From Candidatus Poribacteria bacterium (GTDB taxonomy: Bacteria > Poribacteria > WGA-4E > GCA-2687025): a stretch of DNA of 24,744 nt. Each line of letters opens with the position of its first letter. The stretch's first letter is position 1. Location of the stretch: assembly GCA_002687025.1 (NCBI GenBank), contig NYZG01000402.1, forward strand, positions 1 through 24,744, written 5' to 3'. Under the pieces are notes generated by a model. The model had not been told where the DNA came from and ran no database searches. It saw nothing but the letters and a program-made list of their open reading frames with translations. Of the stretch, positions 1 to 7,870 are shown one piece after another. The translations under genes were made by a program, and so were the position numbers.

Positions 1-2000
1 GACCCCACACCGTTCACAATGCCGTCCACGACCTTCAGGTCCACGGCGCCCGACAGGTCGCACACTCGGAGGGTGTTGCGGATGAACGCCCAGTCGTAGA
101 ACTCATCAAAGCCGTACTTGCGCTCGACCGCCCGCGCGAAGGCCGATGTCGCCAGGGGGCGCGCAGAGAGCACGCGGAGGCCGTAGAAGAGAAATGCCAG
201 CAGGATACCCAACCCCGCCACACCCAACGACAGCGCGACTGTCACGACGTGGGCAGTGTGCGCTACGCCGTGGTCGCCGCCGTGTCCAGCGGCCTCCGAG
301 CCGTGCGTGTCGGAGGCCTGCGCGTCGCCGGTGTCGGCGATGAAGACGGTCGAGTGATCTGGCGCCGTCGCGGCGTGGGACTCTCCGCCCATCCAGTCGA
401 CGCGTTGCTCGACGACATCGCCTATCCACCCCTCTGCCATGGGATTGGACGGCGACCACAGCACGAAGGTCGCGCCAGCAGCCAGGACGAGAAGCGACAG
501 CGTCATCACCAGGGGCGATTCGTGGACGTGCGACGCCGATTGCAGGACCAGGTCACGGTCGTGGTCGTCGGCACGTTCGCCGAACTTGCCAAAGAACGTC
601 ATGAACACCAGGCGGAACATGTAGAACGCCGTCATCAGGGCGGCTACGAAGCCCATCACGGGGAGCGCGACGTGTCCATGCGTCATGGCATACTCGAGCG
701 AGCCGGCTAGCACGGCGTCCTTGCTGAGGAATCCAGCGGTCAAGGGCACACCCGAGATGGCGAGCGTCGAGACGAAGAACGTCAGGAACGTGAGGGGCAT
801 CCTCCGCCGCAGCCCACCCATGTTGCGCATGTCCTGCGCGTCGGCGTGCGAGTGGACGTGGTGGAGGGCGTCGTGCATCGAGTGGATGACGCTGCCCGAG
901 CCGAGGAACATGCACGCCTTGAAGAACGCATGCGTCAGTAGGTGGAAGATCGCCGCGGTGTAGTTGCCCACGCCCACGGCCAACATCATGTATCCGAGCT
1001 GGCTTATCGTGGAGTACGCCAGCACACGCTTGATGTCGTTCTGCACGAAAGCGATGCTTGCCGCGAACACGGCCGTGAAGCCGCCGATGTAGGCGATGAA
1101 CAGCTGCGCGTCGGCGTCCAGCACGCCGATCTGTAGCAGGCGGGCCGCGAGATACACTCCTGCGGCGACCATCGTCGCGGCGTGAATGAGCGCGCTTACC
1201 GGGGTGGGGCCTTCCATCGCGTCGGGCAGCCACGTGTGCAGCGGGAACTGGGCCGACTTGCCGATGGCGCCGAACAGGCACAGCAGTCCCGCGGCCGTCA
1301 GCAGCGTCCCGTTCAGCTTTCCGGCCGCGATACCCGCGTACAGCTCGGTGAAGCGGAGACTGCCGACCGCGGTCCACAGGATCGCCAGGCCGAGGAAGAG
1401 GAGCACGTCGCCGACGCGCGTCGTCATGAACGCCTTGAGGCTCGCGTCTTGCGCCGACTTCTTCTCGTAGTAGAAGCCGATGAGCAGGTAGGAACAGAGC
1501 CCCATCAGCTCCCAGCCGACGAACAGCGTCAGCAGGTTGTCGGAGAGCGCGAGCAGGATCATCGAGAACGTGAAGAGCGACAGATAGGCGAAGAAGCGCG
1601 TGTACCGAGGCTCGGGCTCCCCGTCGCGCAGCTTCATGTATTCGGCCGCGAAGAGGTGGATCATGGTGCACACCAGCGTGACCATGAAGAGCAGCACCTT
1701 GGACGTGTTGTCGATCGCGAGCCCAATGCGCACCTGGCGTGAGCCCATGTCGATCCAGAGGGCGCCGTCGCCGCTCGCTGGGAGCCACACTGTCGCCGTC
1801 TTCGTGAACAGGTGCGGGGCAACGTAGATCAGCACCAGTAGAAGCGGCGTGGCGATGCCGAGGATGGGGATGAGCGCGCCCATGAGCGTGTTCGGGCGCC
1901 CGTCGCGCATGAAGAGCCGCTTGCCGAACAGGATCTGTACGGTGAACGCCGCTAACGGCGAGAACAGAATCGTGAGTATGACCCAGGGCTCTAGATGCAC
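1..2000 (-). CDS. nuoL: NADH-quinone oxidoreductase subunit L (partial, 3' end outside window)
   Basis: This is the large antiporter-like proton-pumping subunit of the complex I membrane arm. The reading frame starts at a GTG (1998-2000), two bases after the nuoK stop, with an AAGGGG ribosome site inside the end of nuoK. It stays open to the window edge, giving 666 residues. The diagnostic antiporter segment GKSAQFPLHTWLPDAMEGP lies at residues 247-265, followed by SALIHAATMVAAG. Further on are KRVLAYSTISQLGYM and, near the end, a YGFDEFYDWAF segment typical of the NuoL C-terminal lateral helix region. A His/Asp-rich loop lies between about residues 540 and 600 (DTGDAQASDTHGSEAAGHGG). The stop codon, and presumably nuoM and nuoN, lie beyond base 1. 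The family is certain; the GTG start is very likely. Confidence 0.96.
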   Translation of the reverse strand, partial: MHLEPWVILTILFSPLAAFTVQILFGKRLFMRDGRPNTLMGALIPILGIATPLLLVLIYVAPHLFTKTATVWLPASGDGALWIDMGSRQVRIGLAIDNTSKVLLFMVTLVCTMIHLFAAEYMKLRDGEPEPRYTRFFAYLSLFTFSMILLALSDNLLTLFVGWELMGLCSYLLIGFYYEKKSAQDASLKAFMTTRVGDVLLFLGLAILWTAVGSLRFTELYAGIAAGKLNGTLLTAAGLLCLFGAIGKSAQFPLHTWLPDAMEGPTPVSALIHAATMVAAGVYLAARLLQIGVLDADAQLFIAYIGGFTAVFAASIAFVQNDIKRVLAYSTISQLGYMMLAVGVGNYTAAIFHLLTHAFFKACMFLGSGSVIHSMHDALHHVHSHADAQDMRNMGGLRRRMPLTFLTFFVSTLAISGVPLTAGFLSKDAVLAGSLEYAMTHGHVALPVMGFVAALMTAFYMFRLVFMTFFGKFGERADDHDRDLVLQSASHVHESPLVMTLSLLVLAAGATFVLWSPSNPMAEGWIGDVVEQRVDWMGGESHAATAPDHSTVFIADTGDAQASDTHGSEAAGHGGDHGVAHTAHVVTVALSLGVAGLGILLAFLFYGLRVLSARPLATSAFARAVERKYGFDEFYDWAFIRNTLRVCDLSGAVDLKVVDGIVNGVG

Positions 2001-2002
2001 CG

Positions 2003-2308
2003 CTACCCCTTCAGCTCCCGCGTCTCGTCGGGACTGATCGTGCCGAGTTTCTGATAGATGTCGAGGATTATCGCAAGGGCGACGGCTGCCTCCGCCGCTG
2101 CCAGGACGATCACGAACACCGCGATCATCTGGCCCGCGACGCCACCGACCACGTACCGCGAGAACGCGACGAAGTTCAGGTTCGCCGAGTTCAGGATCAG
2201 CTCGATGCCCATGAGGATCGCGATCGCGTTGCGACGAGTCAAGACCGCGAACATGCCAAACACGAATAGCAGGGCACTGACGACCATGAAGTGGGACAGT
2301 GTGATCAT
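2003..2308 (-). CDS. nuoK: NADH-quinone oxidoreductase subunit K
   Basis: This small membrane subunit of complex I (101 residues, the normal family length) contributes to proton translocation next to NuoJ. It has three hydrophobic helices. The conserved acidic residues in the membrane are visible as Glu36 (in MGIELILNSAN) and Glu73 (in LAAAEAAVALAI). Its ATG overlaps the nuoJ stop by four bases (ATGA, 2305-2308), which implies translational coupling, and nuoL begins two bases after its stop. Confidence 0.97.
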   Translation of the reverse strand: MITLSHFMVVSALLFVFGMFAVLTRRNAIAILMGIELILNSANLNFVAFSRYVVGGVAGQMIAVFVIVLAAAEAAVALAIILDIYQKLGTISPDETRELKG

Positions 2309-3273
2309 GCTTCCAATTCCTTGCGCGAAACCACCGCCGCGCCTATCAGGGCCACGAGCAGCAGCGCGCCGACTACCTCGAAGGGCAGCAGGAACTCGCC
2401 CAGCATCACCGAATCGCCGAGGCCAACTACCGTGCGCACGTCGGTCACTTCGCGCAGGCCGAGATCGCCGATAAGCGCGACCCGGGCCTTCTCGTCCGCG
2501 CCCGTCACGAGGAGCATCTCCGGGCGGCTTACTTCGGCAGGCGCAAACCCGTCGACCGGCCGGCCGGCAACGGCTTCGCGAACAGAGGCCAGCTCCTCGT
2601 CGCTGATGTCGGCCTCGGCGTGATCGTCGACGAGCGATGTCACGCGCTTCTCGACGAGCACGACGTGTCGCGTCGGGTTCAGCGTATCAGGTCGCGACTG
2701 CACCACGTACATGCGCTGGATGCCGGCGCCAATAAGCGCCGTCGCCACTTCCTGTTCGAGCAGTCGGTCGGCGGGGCCTTCGCCCTGCGCCCGTGTCGAC
2801 GCGTACGCGATACTCAGCCGCGGCCTCACCGACGCCGTCGCGAGGGAGGCGAGAGACGGACGCTCCGAAGCGGAGCCCTGTATCGCCGCCGCCGCGGACC
2901 CGTCGGGGTTCTCGACTAGAACGAACTGGTCCCACGGCGACTCGCCGATGGACACGTGGAGGAGCAAGCCAAGCAGTACGACGCCGATGGCAGCAGCCGG
3001 GGCAAGCTGTCGCACTGGGGCCCGCAGCTTCACCAGGAGCGACCCACTGGTCATCATGACGCCGAACAGCACGAGCACGAGGATGCCACCGACGTAGACG
3101 AGCAGCTGTATGACGGCGAGAAAATCCGCGTCGAGGAACACATAGAAGGCCGCAACGCTGAATAGGGTCACCATCAGCGCGAAGGCGGCGTGCACGATGT
3201 TCCGCGTGGTCACCACGATGAGCGCCGAGGTCAGCGCCAGCCCAACAAATCCGTAGAAGAGGACGAGTGACAT
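2305..3273 (-). CDS. nuoJ: NADH-quinone oxidoreductase subunit J with a large extra loop
   Basis: This membrane subunit of complex I normally has about 160-220 residues and five helices; here it has 322. Helices 1-4 lie at about residues 3-22, 28-48, 53-74 (containing VYVGGILVLVLFGVMM, the conserved helix 3) and 90-109. The last helix is at 293-315 (LLPFEVVGALLLVALIGAA) and ends in SRKELEA. Between helices 4 and 5, residues 110-290, sits a hydrophilic stretch far longer than the usual short loop. It holds two segments that look folded (about 165-215 and 222-285). In the known NuoJ topology this loop faces the periplasm. The frame is open throughout and both ends match the family, so this looks like a true insertion and not a frameshift. 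A GGGAGG ribosome site lies about ten bases upstream, at the nuoH stop. Confidence 0.95.
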   Translation of the reverse strand: MSLVLFYGFVGLALTSALIVVTTRNIVHAAFALMVTLFSVAAFYVFLDADFLAVIQLLVYVGGILVLVLFGVMMTSGSLLVKLRAPVRQLAPAAAIGVVLLGLLLHVSIGESPWDQFVLVENPDGSAAAAIQGSASERPSLASLATASVRPRLSIAYASTRAQGEGPADRLLEQEVATALIGAGIQRMYVVQSRPDTLNPTRHVVLVEKRVTSLVDDHAEADISDEELASVREAVAGRPVDGFAPAEVSRPEMLLVTGADEKARVALIGDLGLREVTDVRTVVGLGDSVMLGEFLLPFEVVGALLLVALIGAAVVSRKELEA

Positions 3274-3282
3274 CTGTGGCCT

Positions 3283-4515
3283 TTACCTCCCTACCGTCGT
3301 CGGACGCGGCCGTACGGGAGCCGTGCCGGAGAAGGCGAGTAGACCAAGGACGAGCAACACGACCGGGACTGCGATCCACATCATGTGGCCAATGCCGATA
3401 GGGAGTTCCGCGCCCCACCCTTCGCGCTCGAGGAGCACCACGACGCCGGTACCGACGATGTTCACGAAGGAGATCGGGAGGAGGTACTTCCAGCAGACCG
3501 CCATGAGCTGATCGACGCGGACACGCGGCACGGTCCAACGAATCCACATCATCACGAACACCAGGACCAGCACCTTGCCGACGAACCACACGATGCCGGG
3601 GAGGGCCTGGAAGCCAGGGATGGGGCTGGACCACCCTCCCATGAACAGCGCCACGCAGATGCCCGAGACGACGAAGACGTTGGCGTATTCGGCCAGGAAG
3701 AAGTACGCGAAGCGCAGCCCGCTGTATTCGGTGTGGAATCCAGCCACGATCTCCGACTCGGCCTCCGGGAGATCGAAAGGCGTGCGGTTCACCTCCGCGA
3801 TGGACGAGATGAAGTAGATCCCCGCTCCGATGAACAGGAACGGGTTGCGGAACATGTACCAACGGTGAATGCCGCCCACCTGATCCATCACGAGGTGCTG
3901 CATGTTCAGGGTGCCCGCGGTCATTACGATCATGAGGGCTGCTAGCCCGAGCGGGATTTCGTAGCTCACCATCTGCGCGGCGCCACGGAGCGCGCCGAAC
4001 AGCGAGTACTTGCTGTTGGACGACCACCCCGCCATGATGATGCCAAGGACGACGAGCGACGATACTGCGAGGTAGATGAAGAGGCCGAGCTGGAGGTTGC
4101 CGATGACCGTCGACCGGAACGGCGGCAACACGGCGACCACCGCAAAGGACGACCCGAAGACGACGTACGGAGCCAGACGGAAGAGCATCTTGTCCGCTTG
4201 CGGGGGTATCAGATCCTCTTTGAATAGCAGCTTGATGCCATCGGCCAGCGTCACGAGAACGCCCCAGGGGCCCACGCGGGTCGGCCCCAAGCGGTCCTGA
4301 AAGTATGCGGAGATCTTCCGCTCCATCAGCACGAGCACTATCGGCACAACGGCGATGAGAGCGACCGACACCGCAGCGAGCAGGACCAGCATGATGGCGA
4401 TGAGGCCCTCGAGCGGGATCGCCTCGGGCCAGCGACCGCCCAGCTCGAGCGTCTCGGTGGTCTGCGCCAACGTCGTCCTGAGACGCGCGGCGAATGCCTC
4501 GATCGGGTGTGTCAT
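3283..4515 (-). CDS. nuoH: NADH-quinone oxidoreductase subunit H
   Basis: NuoH is the membrane subunit that forms the quinone channel and joins the membrane arm to the peripheral arm. The protein has 410 residues. Conserved cytoplasmic loops are present: ERKISAYFQDRLGPTRVGP at about residue 65-83, and EVNRTPFDLPEAESEIVAGF with HTEYSGLRFAYFFLAEYAN at about 243-282, which line the quinone site. Eight or more hydrophobic helices are evident. The N-terminus has about 35 extra residues before the first helix, and no good ribosome site precedes the ATG, so the start is less sure than the family. nuoI, which usually follows nuoH, is absent: nuoJ starts 9 bases after the nuoH stop. Confidence 0.97.
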   Translation of the reverse strand: MTHPIEAFAARLRTTLAQTTETLELGGRWPEAIPLEGLIAIMLVLLAAVSVALIAVVPIVLVLMERKISAYFQDRLGPTRVGPWGVLVTLADGIKLLFKEDLIPPQADKMLFRLAPYVVFGSSFAVVAVLPPFRSTVIGNLQLGLFIYLAVSSLVVLGIIMAGWSSNSKYSLFGALRGAAQMVSYEIPLGLAALMIVMTAGTLNMQHLVMDQVGGIHRWYMFRNPFLFIGAGIYFISSIAEVNRTPFDLPEAESEIVAGFHTEYSGLRFAYFFLAEYANVFVVSGICVALFMGGWSSPIPGFQALPGIVWFVGKVLVLVFVMMWIRWTVPRVRVDQLMAVCWKYLLPISFVNIVGTGVVVLLEREGWGAELPIGIGHMMWIAVPVVLLVLGLLAFSGTAPVRPRPTTVGR

Positions 4516-4544
4516 ACGTTGTGGATGATCAGGATAGCGCGCCG

Positions 4545-5696
4545 CTACCGATCGATCTCTCCCATGACGATGTCGATGCTGCCGATGATCGCTACCACGT
4601 CCGCGATGAGTAGGCCGCGACTCATGTCGCGCAAGGCGCTGAGCGCGGTGAAACAGGGCGAACGGACCTTCACTCGCGCGGGACGGTCGCTGCCGTCGCT
4701 GTGTATGTAGTAACCGAGGTCCCCGCGCGGCGTCTCGGTACGCATGTATATCTCACCCGCGGGCGGGCGCAACGTGCCACGCACGTTGGCGGTGAAGTTC
4801 TCGTCCTCGAGCAGGCCGCGCTCTTCCATCTGGTCGAGTGCCTGCCGCGCGATTTTCACGCTCTCGCGCATCTCGTTCATGCGGACCATGTACCGGTCCC
4901 AGCAGTCGCCGTTCTTGCCGACGGGAATGGCGAAGTCGAACCGGTCGTAGATGCTGTACGGCTCTTCCTTGCGCAGGTCCCACGCCAGGCCGGCGCCTCG
5001 AATGTTCGGGCCAGTCCATCCGTTCTGAATGCAGTCGTCCACACCCAGCACGCCGATACCCGTGGTCCGTTCGAGGAAGATCTTGTTGTTCGAGAGGAGT
5101 GTGTCGTAGACATCCACCTGCGGGGCGAAGTAGTCGAGGAAACGCCGCAGCCTGTGGTGGAATTCCGGGGGAAAGTCCCGCGCTACGCCGCCGACCCGAA
5201 TGTAGTTATAGAGCAGTCGCGCGCCGCTCAGTTCCTCGAAGAGCTCGAGGATGGTCTCGCGATCTCGGAAGGCGTATAGGAACGGCGTGAACGCGCCGAT
5301 GTCGAGACCGTACGTGCCGAAGGCTAGCAGGTGACTGGCGATCCGGTTCAATTCGCAGACGATGACGCGGATGTACTCGGCCTTCTCGGGGACCTCGACC
5401 GGCCGAGGGCCGCGTCCGAGCAGCTTCTCCACGGTCAGGACGAAGCCGAGCTCGTTGTTCATGGCCGCGATGTAGTCCATGCGGTCGGTATACGGGATGA
5501 TCTGGGGGTACGTGAGGTTCTCGGCGTACTTTTCGAAGTTTCGGTGCAGGTAGCCGATGTGCGGAATCGCATCCTGCACGACCTCACCGTCGGTCATGAG
5601 CTCCAGACGCAGCACGCCGTGCGTGCTCGGATGCTGCGGGCCCATGCTTAGGACCATCGTATCGGTTCGTAGCGCCCTTGTGGCGGGCTCTGCCAT
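4545..5696 (-). CDS. nuoD: NADH-quinone oxidoreductase subunit D (49 kDa type)
   Basis: NuoD is the hydrogenase-related catalytic subunit that forms the quinone-reduction cavity together with NuoB. Its 383 residues match the normal length. Clear family signatures are GPQHPSTHGVLRLELMTDGE near residue 19-38, PHIGYLHRNFEKYAENLTYP near 45-64, PYTDRMDYIAAMNNELGF near 68-85, and a C-terminus with SPCFTALSALRDMSRG and DIVMGEIDR. The conserved HGVLR His and the Tyr of TDRMDY, both quinone-site residues, are present. It follows nuoC by 16 bases and precedes nuoH by 29 bases; nuoE, nuoF and nuoG, which often lie between nuoD and nuoH, are missing here. Confidence 0.97.
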   Translation of the reverse strand: MAEPATRALRTDTMVLSMGPQHPSTHGVLRLELMTDGEVVQDAIPHIGYLHRNFEKYAENLTYPQIIPYTDRMDYIAAMNNELGFVLTVEKLLGRGPRPVEVPEKAEYIRVIVCELNRIASHLLAFGTYGLDIGAFTPFLYAFRDRETILELFEELSGARLLYNYIRVGGVARDFPPEFHHRLRRFLDYFAPQVDVYDTLLSNNKIFLERTTGIGVLGVDDCIQNGWTGPNIRGAGLAWDLRKEEPYSIYDRFDFAIPVGKNGDCWDRYMVRMNEMRESVKIARQALDQMEERGLLEDENFTANVRGTLRPPAGEIYMRTETPRGDLGYYIHSDGSDRPARVKVRSPCFTALSALRDMSRGLLIADVVAIIGSIDIVMGEIDR

Positions 5697-5712
5697 CGGC
5701 CCCGAATCCGTG

Positions 5713-6234
5713 TTAGAAGGGTACTTTCATGCCACGGTAGTACTCCTGCGCCTCGTAATCCTTGCGGAGGGGGTACCCCTCCCAACCCTCGGGCAGGATA
5801 AGCGGACGCAGATCACTGTGACCGGAGAACGCGATTCCCATCAGGTCGTGCGCCTCGCGCTCATGCCAGCTGGCCGTCGTCCACACCCGCTCGACGCTCG
5901 GTACGACAGCCGCCGTGCGCGGCACGTCCACGCGGAGCGCCGCGACGTGCCCGTGCGCCATGGAGTGCAGGTTGTAGACGACTGAGAGATGCGCGCCGCG
6001 GTCGAGCGCCGATAGGCACATCAGCGCGTCAAGCCGCAACGCGTCGTCGTCGCGACAAAACATCGCGACATCGGCGATCGCGGATGCGCCAATCATGGAC
6101 TGCGCCGGATCGTAGATGACCGGGCTCTTGGGATCGGATTCATCCGACTGGACCAGGCCGGTGACGACATCGCCGCCGAACCGGTCCAGGAGATGATCGT
6201 GTATCTCTTCTGGCGTCACAGTCGCCCTCGACAT
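5713..6234 (-). CDS. nuoC: NADH-quinone oxidoreductase subunit C (30 kDa type)
   Basis: NuoC is a structural subunit of the hydrophilic arm that sits beside NuoD. The chosen ATG gives 173 residues. The family signature lies in the C-terminal half: VYNLHSMAHGHVAALRVDVP, then VWTTASWHEREAHDLMGIAF, then the LPEGWEGYPLRKDYE end signature. A longer frame exists upstream but would overlap nuoB, so it was not used. An alternative GTG start at 6219 gives a protein beginning with TPEEIHDHL, has a GAGGG site five to six bases ahead and matches the usual N-terminus of the family about equally well. Confidence 0.94.
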   Translation of the reverse strand: MSRATVTPEEIHDHLLDRFGGDVVTGLVQSDESDPKSPVIYDPAQSMIGASAIADVAMFCRDDDALRLDALMCLSALDRGAHLSVVYNLHSMAHGHVAALRVDVPRTAAVVPSVERVWTTASWHEREAHDLMGIAFSGHSDLRPLILPEGWEGYPLRKDYEAQEYYRGMKVPF

Positions 6235-6251
6235 TCGGCGCCGGCCGTTGC

Positions 6252-6740
6252 CTACGCCTTCCTCGCAATTGTGGTGCTGGTGATCTTCTCTTGTAGCTTC
6301 AGTAGCCCCTCGAGGACCGCCTCTGGCCGGGGCGGGCATCCTGGGATGTACACGTCCACCGGTATGATGCGGTCCACGCCCTTGAGGACGGAGTATCCGT
6401 GCATCCAGTAGGGGCCGCCACTGGTGGCGCAGCTACCCATGGACATCACGTACTTCGGCTCGGGCATCTGCTCGTAGAGGCGCTTTACGCGCATCGCCAT
6501 CTTCATCGTCACGGTGCCCGACACGATGAGAAGGTCGGACTGGCGAGGCGTTGCGCGCGGGACGCCAGCGCCGAACCGATCCAGATCGTTGTGGGACGCC
6601 GCGGTCGCCATGAACTCAATGGCGCAGCAGGCGAGTCCGAAGGTCATCGGCCACAGGGATGACTTGCGCGCCCAGTTGACGAGCGAGTCTACGGTGGTGA
6701 CGATGACGTTCCGGTCGAATTGGTCAGCGAGTATCCGCAT
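6252..6740 (-). CDS. nuoB: NADH-quinone oxidoreductase subunit B (iron-sulfur cluster N2 subunit)
   Basis: NuoB carries the terminal [4Fe-4S] cluster N2 that passes electrons to quinone. The protein has 162 residues. All four cluster ligands are visible: the adjacent Cys38-Cys39 in GLACCAIEFM, Cys104 in MGSCATSGGP and Cys135 in IPGCPPRPE. A ribosome site (GGAAAG) lies five bases before the ATG. It follows nuoA by 12 bases and precedes nuoC by 17 bases, as in a standard nuo operon. Confidence 0.97.
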   Translation of the reverse strand: MRILADQFDRNVIVTTVDSLVNWARKSSLWPMTFGLACCAIEFMATAASHNDLDRFGAGVPRATPRQSDLLIVSGTVTMKMAMRVKRLYEQMPEPKYVMSMGSCATSGGPYWMHGYSVLKGVDRIIPVDVYIPGCPPRPEAVLEGLLKLQEKITSTTIARKA

Positions 6741-6752
6741 CGCGTCTTTCCG

Positions 6753-7199
6753 CTAGTCGGCGGCTTCGGCCAAGCCCTGACGAGTCTCGGAGCCGGTGTC
6801 GAGGTCGGGCGCAGCCTCTGGCTCTCGGACATCTCGATATGTCCGCACCCAGTCGAGGTCGCCCTTCACCCACACGTATGCGAGGCCGATCAGCAGCACG
6901 CCTACGAAGATGAACATCTCGACGAACGCGATCACGCCGATCTGCTTGAACACCACCGCCCAGGGGAAGAGAAAGGCGATTTCGACGTCGAACAGCAGGA
7001 AGATCAGCGCGGTCGTATAGAAGCGGATGTTGAACTTGAGCCGGGCGTCGTCGACGGGATCCTCGCCGCACTCGTAGGGTACGTACTTCTCGCTGCTGAA
7101 CACCTGCGGTCGGGCCAGCTTGGAGAGGACGTTGTTTACGAGGATGAACGCGCAGCCGACGAGGATGAAGACGAAGACATTCGCGAACTCGTATCGCAT
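6753..7199 (-). CDS. nuoA: NADH-quinone oxidoreductase subunit A
   Basis: NuoA is a small membrane subunit of complex I and the first gene of the operon. The protein has 148 residues and three hydrophobic helices. The conserved loop between helices 1 and 2 is clear: KYVPYECGEDPVDDAR followed by FNIRFYTTALIFLLFDVE. The C-terminal tail after the third helix (from about residue 115) is hydrophilic and somewhat longer than usual. An AGGAA ribosome site lies about eight bases before the ATG, and a good promoter sits about 60 bases upstream. Confidence 0.96.
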   Translation of the reverse strand: MRYEFANVFVFILVGCAFILVNNVLSKLARPQVFSSEKYVPYECGEDPVDDARLKFNIRFYTTALIFLLFDVEIAFLFPWAVVFKQIGVIAFVEMFIFVGVLLIGLAYVWVKGDLDWVRTYRDVREPEAAPDLDTGSETRQGLAEAAD

Positions 7200-7261
7200 G
7201 CAGCGCGTTCCTATGCGGCCGGGTGCGGCGTGGCGTCGGCCCCTGGCGCGAGGCCAACCGA

Positions 7262-7289
7262 ATTATATCACGCGCGCCATCGCGAACAA
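7262..7289 (-). promoter_or_regulatory. Candidate sigma-70-type promoter of the nuo operon
   Basis: On the minus strand a perfect -10 box TATAAT (7262-7267) is preceded by TTGTTC (7284-7289) with a 16-base spacer. Transcription would begin near 7255, leaving a leader of about 55 bases before nuoA. It is the only TATAAT in this spacer and points into the operon. Confidence 0.6.
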
Positions 7290-7320
7290 GCCCAAACCGG
7301 CCGGCCCGAGCACGCCAAGC

Positions 7321-7336
7321 GCCGACCTGGGTCGGC
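7321..7336 (-). terminator. Hairpin between gene A and the nuo promoter
   Basis: A perfect inverted repeat GCCGACC-tg-GGTCGGC lies 37 bases after the stop of gene A, flanked by further complementary GC bases. It has no U-run on either strand, so intrinsic termination is uncertain, but its place between gene A and the nuo promoter suits a transcript end. Confidence 0.35.
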
Positions 7337-7373
7337 CGGCGCTCGGGAAGCCTGATGTGCGTGCGATTCGCGG

Positions 7374-7826
7374 CTAGAGGGCGTTAGGGTTCAGGACTGT
7401 CGCGGCAGCGGCCATAGCGGCCATCGAGGCTCCCTGTGATCCCTGCGGGCCGGCGTGTCGCGCGAGCACGGACTCGCTGGACAGGCCCGCCGTCTGCACC
7501 TTAAGAGCCCCCGACGGATCGCGTTCGATGGCGGCCTTGATGTCGTTGGCTATGGACATCGGCGTGTTCTTGCCGGTCGCGTCTGCGACGCCCGTGGGAG
7601 GCTGCGGGAGGTCGCCGCCGGATTTCGCCTGCTTCGTGATGCCGGCGCGAGCCACGCGCGCCTTGGTCTCCGGCAGCGCCTTGAGCTCGGCGGCGCGCTT
7701 CTGGGCGGTGTCGTCGTGTGCGGCCATGGTCCGCGACGTGACGGTGCCGGCCTTTGACGAGCTGGCCTTGGCCAGTTGCACGCGGCCCGGTGCGCCGAGA
7801 GATTCGAGTCCCTTTACGAGAGGCAT
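7374..7826 (-). CDS. Gene A: small protein with flagellin-tail-like motif, function unknown
   Basis: No named family was recognised. The 150-residue product has no signal peptide or membrane helix. The start was chosen because AAGGAG lies seven bases before the ATG; a longer frame upstream is less likely. Residues 91-124 hold the motif shared with genes C, D, E and F: an amphipathic helix (IANDIKAAIERDP), then ALKVQTAGLSSESVLARH, which looks like the Ala/Asn-Val-Leu tail that ends flagellins. The last 25 residues are Ala/Met-rich. Genes B and A are 44 bases apart and probably co-transcribed. A role in flagellar export or assembly is inferred only from the motif and the neighbouring flagellin. 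Confidence 0.7.
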   Translation of the reverse strand: MPLVKGLESLGAPGRVQLAKASSSKAGTVTSRTMAAHDDTAQKRAAELKALPETKARVARAGITKQAKSGGDLPQPPTGVADATGKNTPMSIANDIKAAIERDPSGALKVQTAGLSSESVLARHAGPQGSQGASMAAMAAAATVLNPNAL

Positions 7827-7870
7827 GTCGTCGCTCCTTAGTAACGTGCTCGAGACCACGTCGGTCTGTG

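Noticed and set aside
553..1788. 411-codon minus-strand frame
   Set aside because: It is an out-of-frame shadow of nuoL, very Arg/His-rich and without any family motif.
2687..4027. 446-codon minus-strand frame across nuoH and nuoJ
   Set aside because: It runs out of frame through two clear genes, has no ribosome site and no family signature.
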